Shown one piece after another: positions 6,285 to 6,469 of a DNA stretch of 6,469 nt; position 1 is the first letter of the stretch; every line of letters starts with the position of its first letter. Where the stretch lies: the NCBI GenBank assembly GCA_031266495.1, contig JAISAX010000621.1, forward strand, positions 1-6,469, in the 5' to 3' direction. A program made the position numbers and the translations under genes. The DNA is from Opitutaceae bacterium. Its GTDB lineage: Bacteria > Verrucomicrobiota > Verrucomicrobiae > Opitutales > Opitutaceae. The notes beneath the pieces are model-generated. The model was given only the letters and a program-made list of their open reading frames with translations. It searched no databases and was not told the DNA's origin.

Positions 6285-6411
6285 GAAAGCCTGAAGGCTG
6301 AAGGCTGAAAAGTTGATGGTTGAAATAATTGGAGGTTGAAATGACCGAAGGTTGAATGGACTGGAGGTTGAATGGTTGGATGTTGAATGGTTGGATGTTG
6401 AATGGACTGGA
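6281..6411. repeat. Degenerate tandem repeats in the cysW leader
   Basis: Two adjoining arrays fill this spacer. At 6281-6311 the plus strand repeats GCCTGAAA, GCCTGAAG, GCTGAAG and GCTGAAAA (7-8 bp units). From 6318 to about 6411 a 15-16 bp unit beginning GGTTGAA repeats with starts at 6318, 6334, 6350 and 6366 (exactly 16 bp apart), then GTTGAA at 6382 and 6397. TGGTTGGATGTTGAA is perfectly duplicated at 6373-6387 and 6388-6402. In the sense direction the RNA would be rich in UUCAACC and poor in G. There is no coding potential. Confidence 0.85.
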
Positions 6412-6432
6412 AACGGGCGGTGTGTGCGGTGC

Positions 6433-6448
6433 GGGGGGGGGGGGGGGG
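6433..6448. repeat. G16 homopolymer tract upstream of cysW
   Basis: Sixteen consecutive G on the plus strand (C16 on the sense strand) begin 163 nt upstream of the cysW ATG. This is the longest of three such tracts. No promoter could be recognised between it and the gene, so whether it lies in the promoter or in the transcript is unknown. Confidence 0.9.
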
Positions 6449-6469
6449 TGGGATGGCTGGCCGTGGGCC

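Overview
The window is GC-rich and nearly every gene lies on the minus strand. The host is probably a high-GC Gram-negative bacterium. Protein flavour and the repeat-rich, G-tract-containing spacers remind me of Verrucomicrobiota (Opitutales-like), but that is an impression from memory and no marker gene proves it. Transcription runs from high to low coordinates, so the biological order is right to left.

Right half (about 6469 down to 2574): a sulfate/thiosulfate ABC importer segment. cysW (permease, 5301-6269) is followed by cysA (ATPase, 4115-5179), then by a YdhS-like FAD/NAD(P)-binding protein (2574-3977). The three genes are codirectional with spacers of 121 and 137 bp, so they may be one transcription unit. 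The partner permease cysT and the binding protein are not visible; they would lie beyond the right edge or elsewhere.

The spacers around these genes are unusual. Each carries a different family of short degenerate direct repeats, and three spacers carry long uninterrupted G tracts on the plus strand (G12, G15, G16), which are C tracts in the sense RNA. None of the three host starts has a recognisable Shine-Dalgarno sequence. All have a pyrimidine run close to TTTTCCCCG directly before the ATG, and the small fragment at 1933 has a related one. The transposase starts lack it.

Middle (about 1690-2573): no convincing intact gene. It holds a truncated N-terminal fragment of a small protein (1745-1933), a GC-rich stretch with an imperfect inverted repeat (2117-2168), a GT/poly-G tract, and a weak hairpin that may be a plus-strand terminator.

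Left end (1 to about 1690): a graveyard of mobile elements on the minus strand. A zinc-ribbon transposase N-terminus (about 1360-1607) is cut off by an IS1634-type (IS4 superfamily) transposase gene starting at 1308. That gene is frameshifted and internally deleted, and its 3' end is replaced by a piece of an integrase-core (rve) transposase that leaves the window at base 1. Although the homology changes frame, one reading frame stays open from 1308 to the window edge.

There is no clear previously undescribed defence or biosynthetic system. The most interesting signals are the shared non-Shine-Dalgarno start context, the G-poor repeat-filled sense leaders with G tracts, and the flavoprotein coupled to sulfate import.
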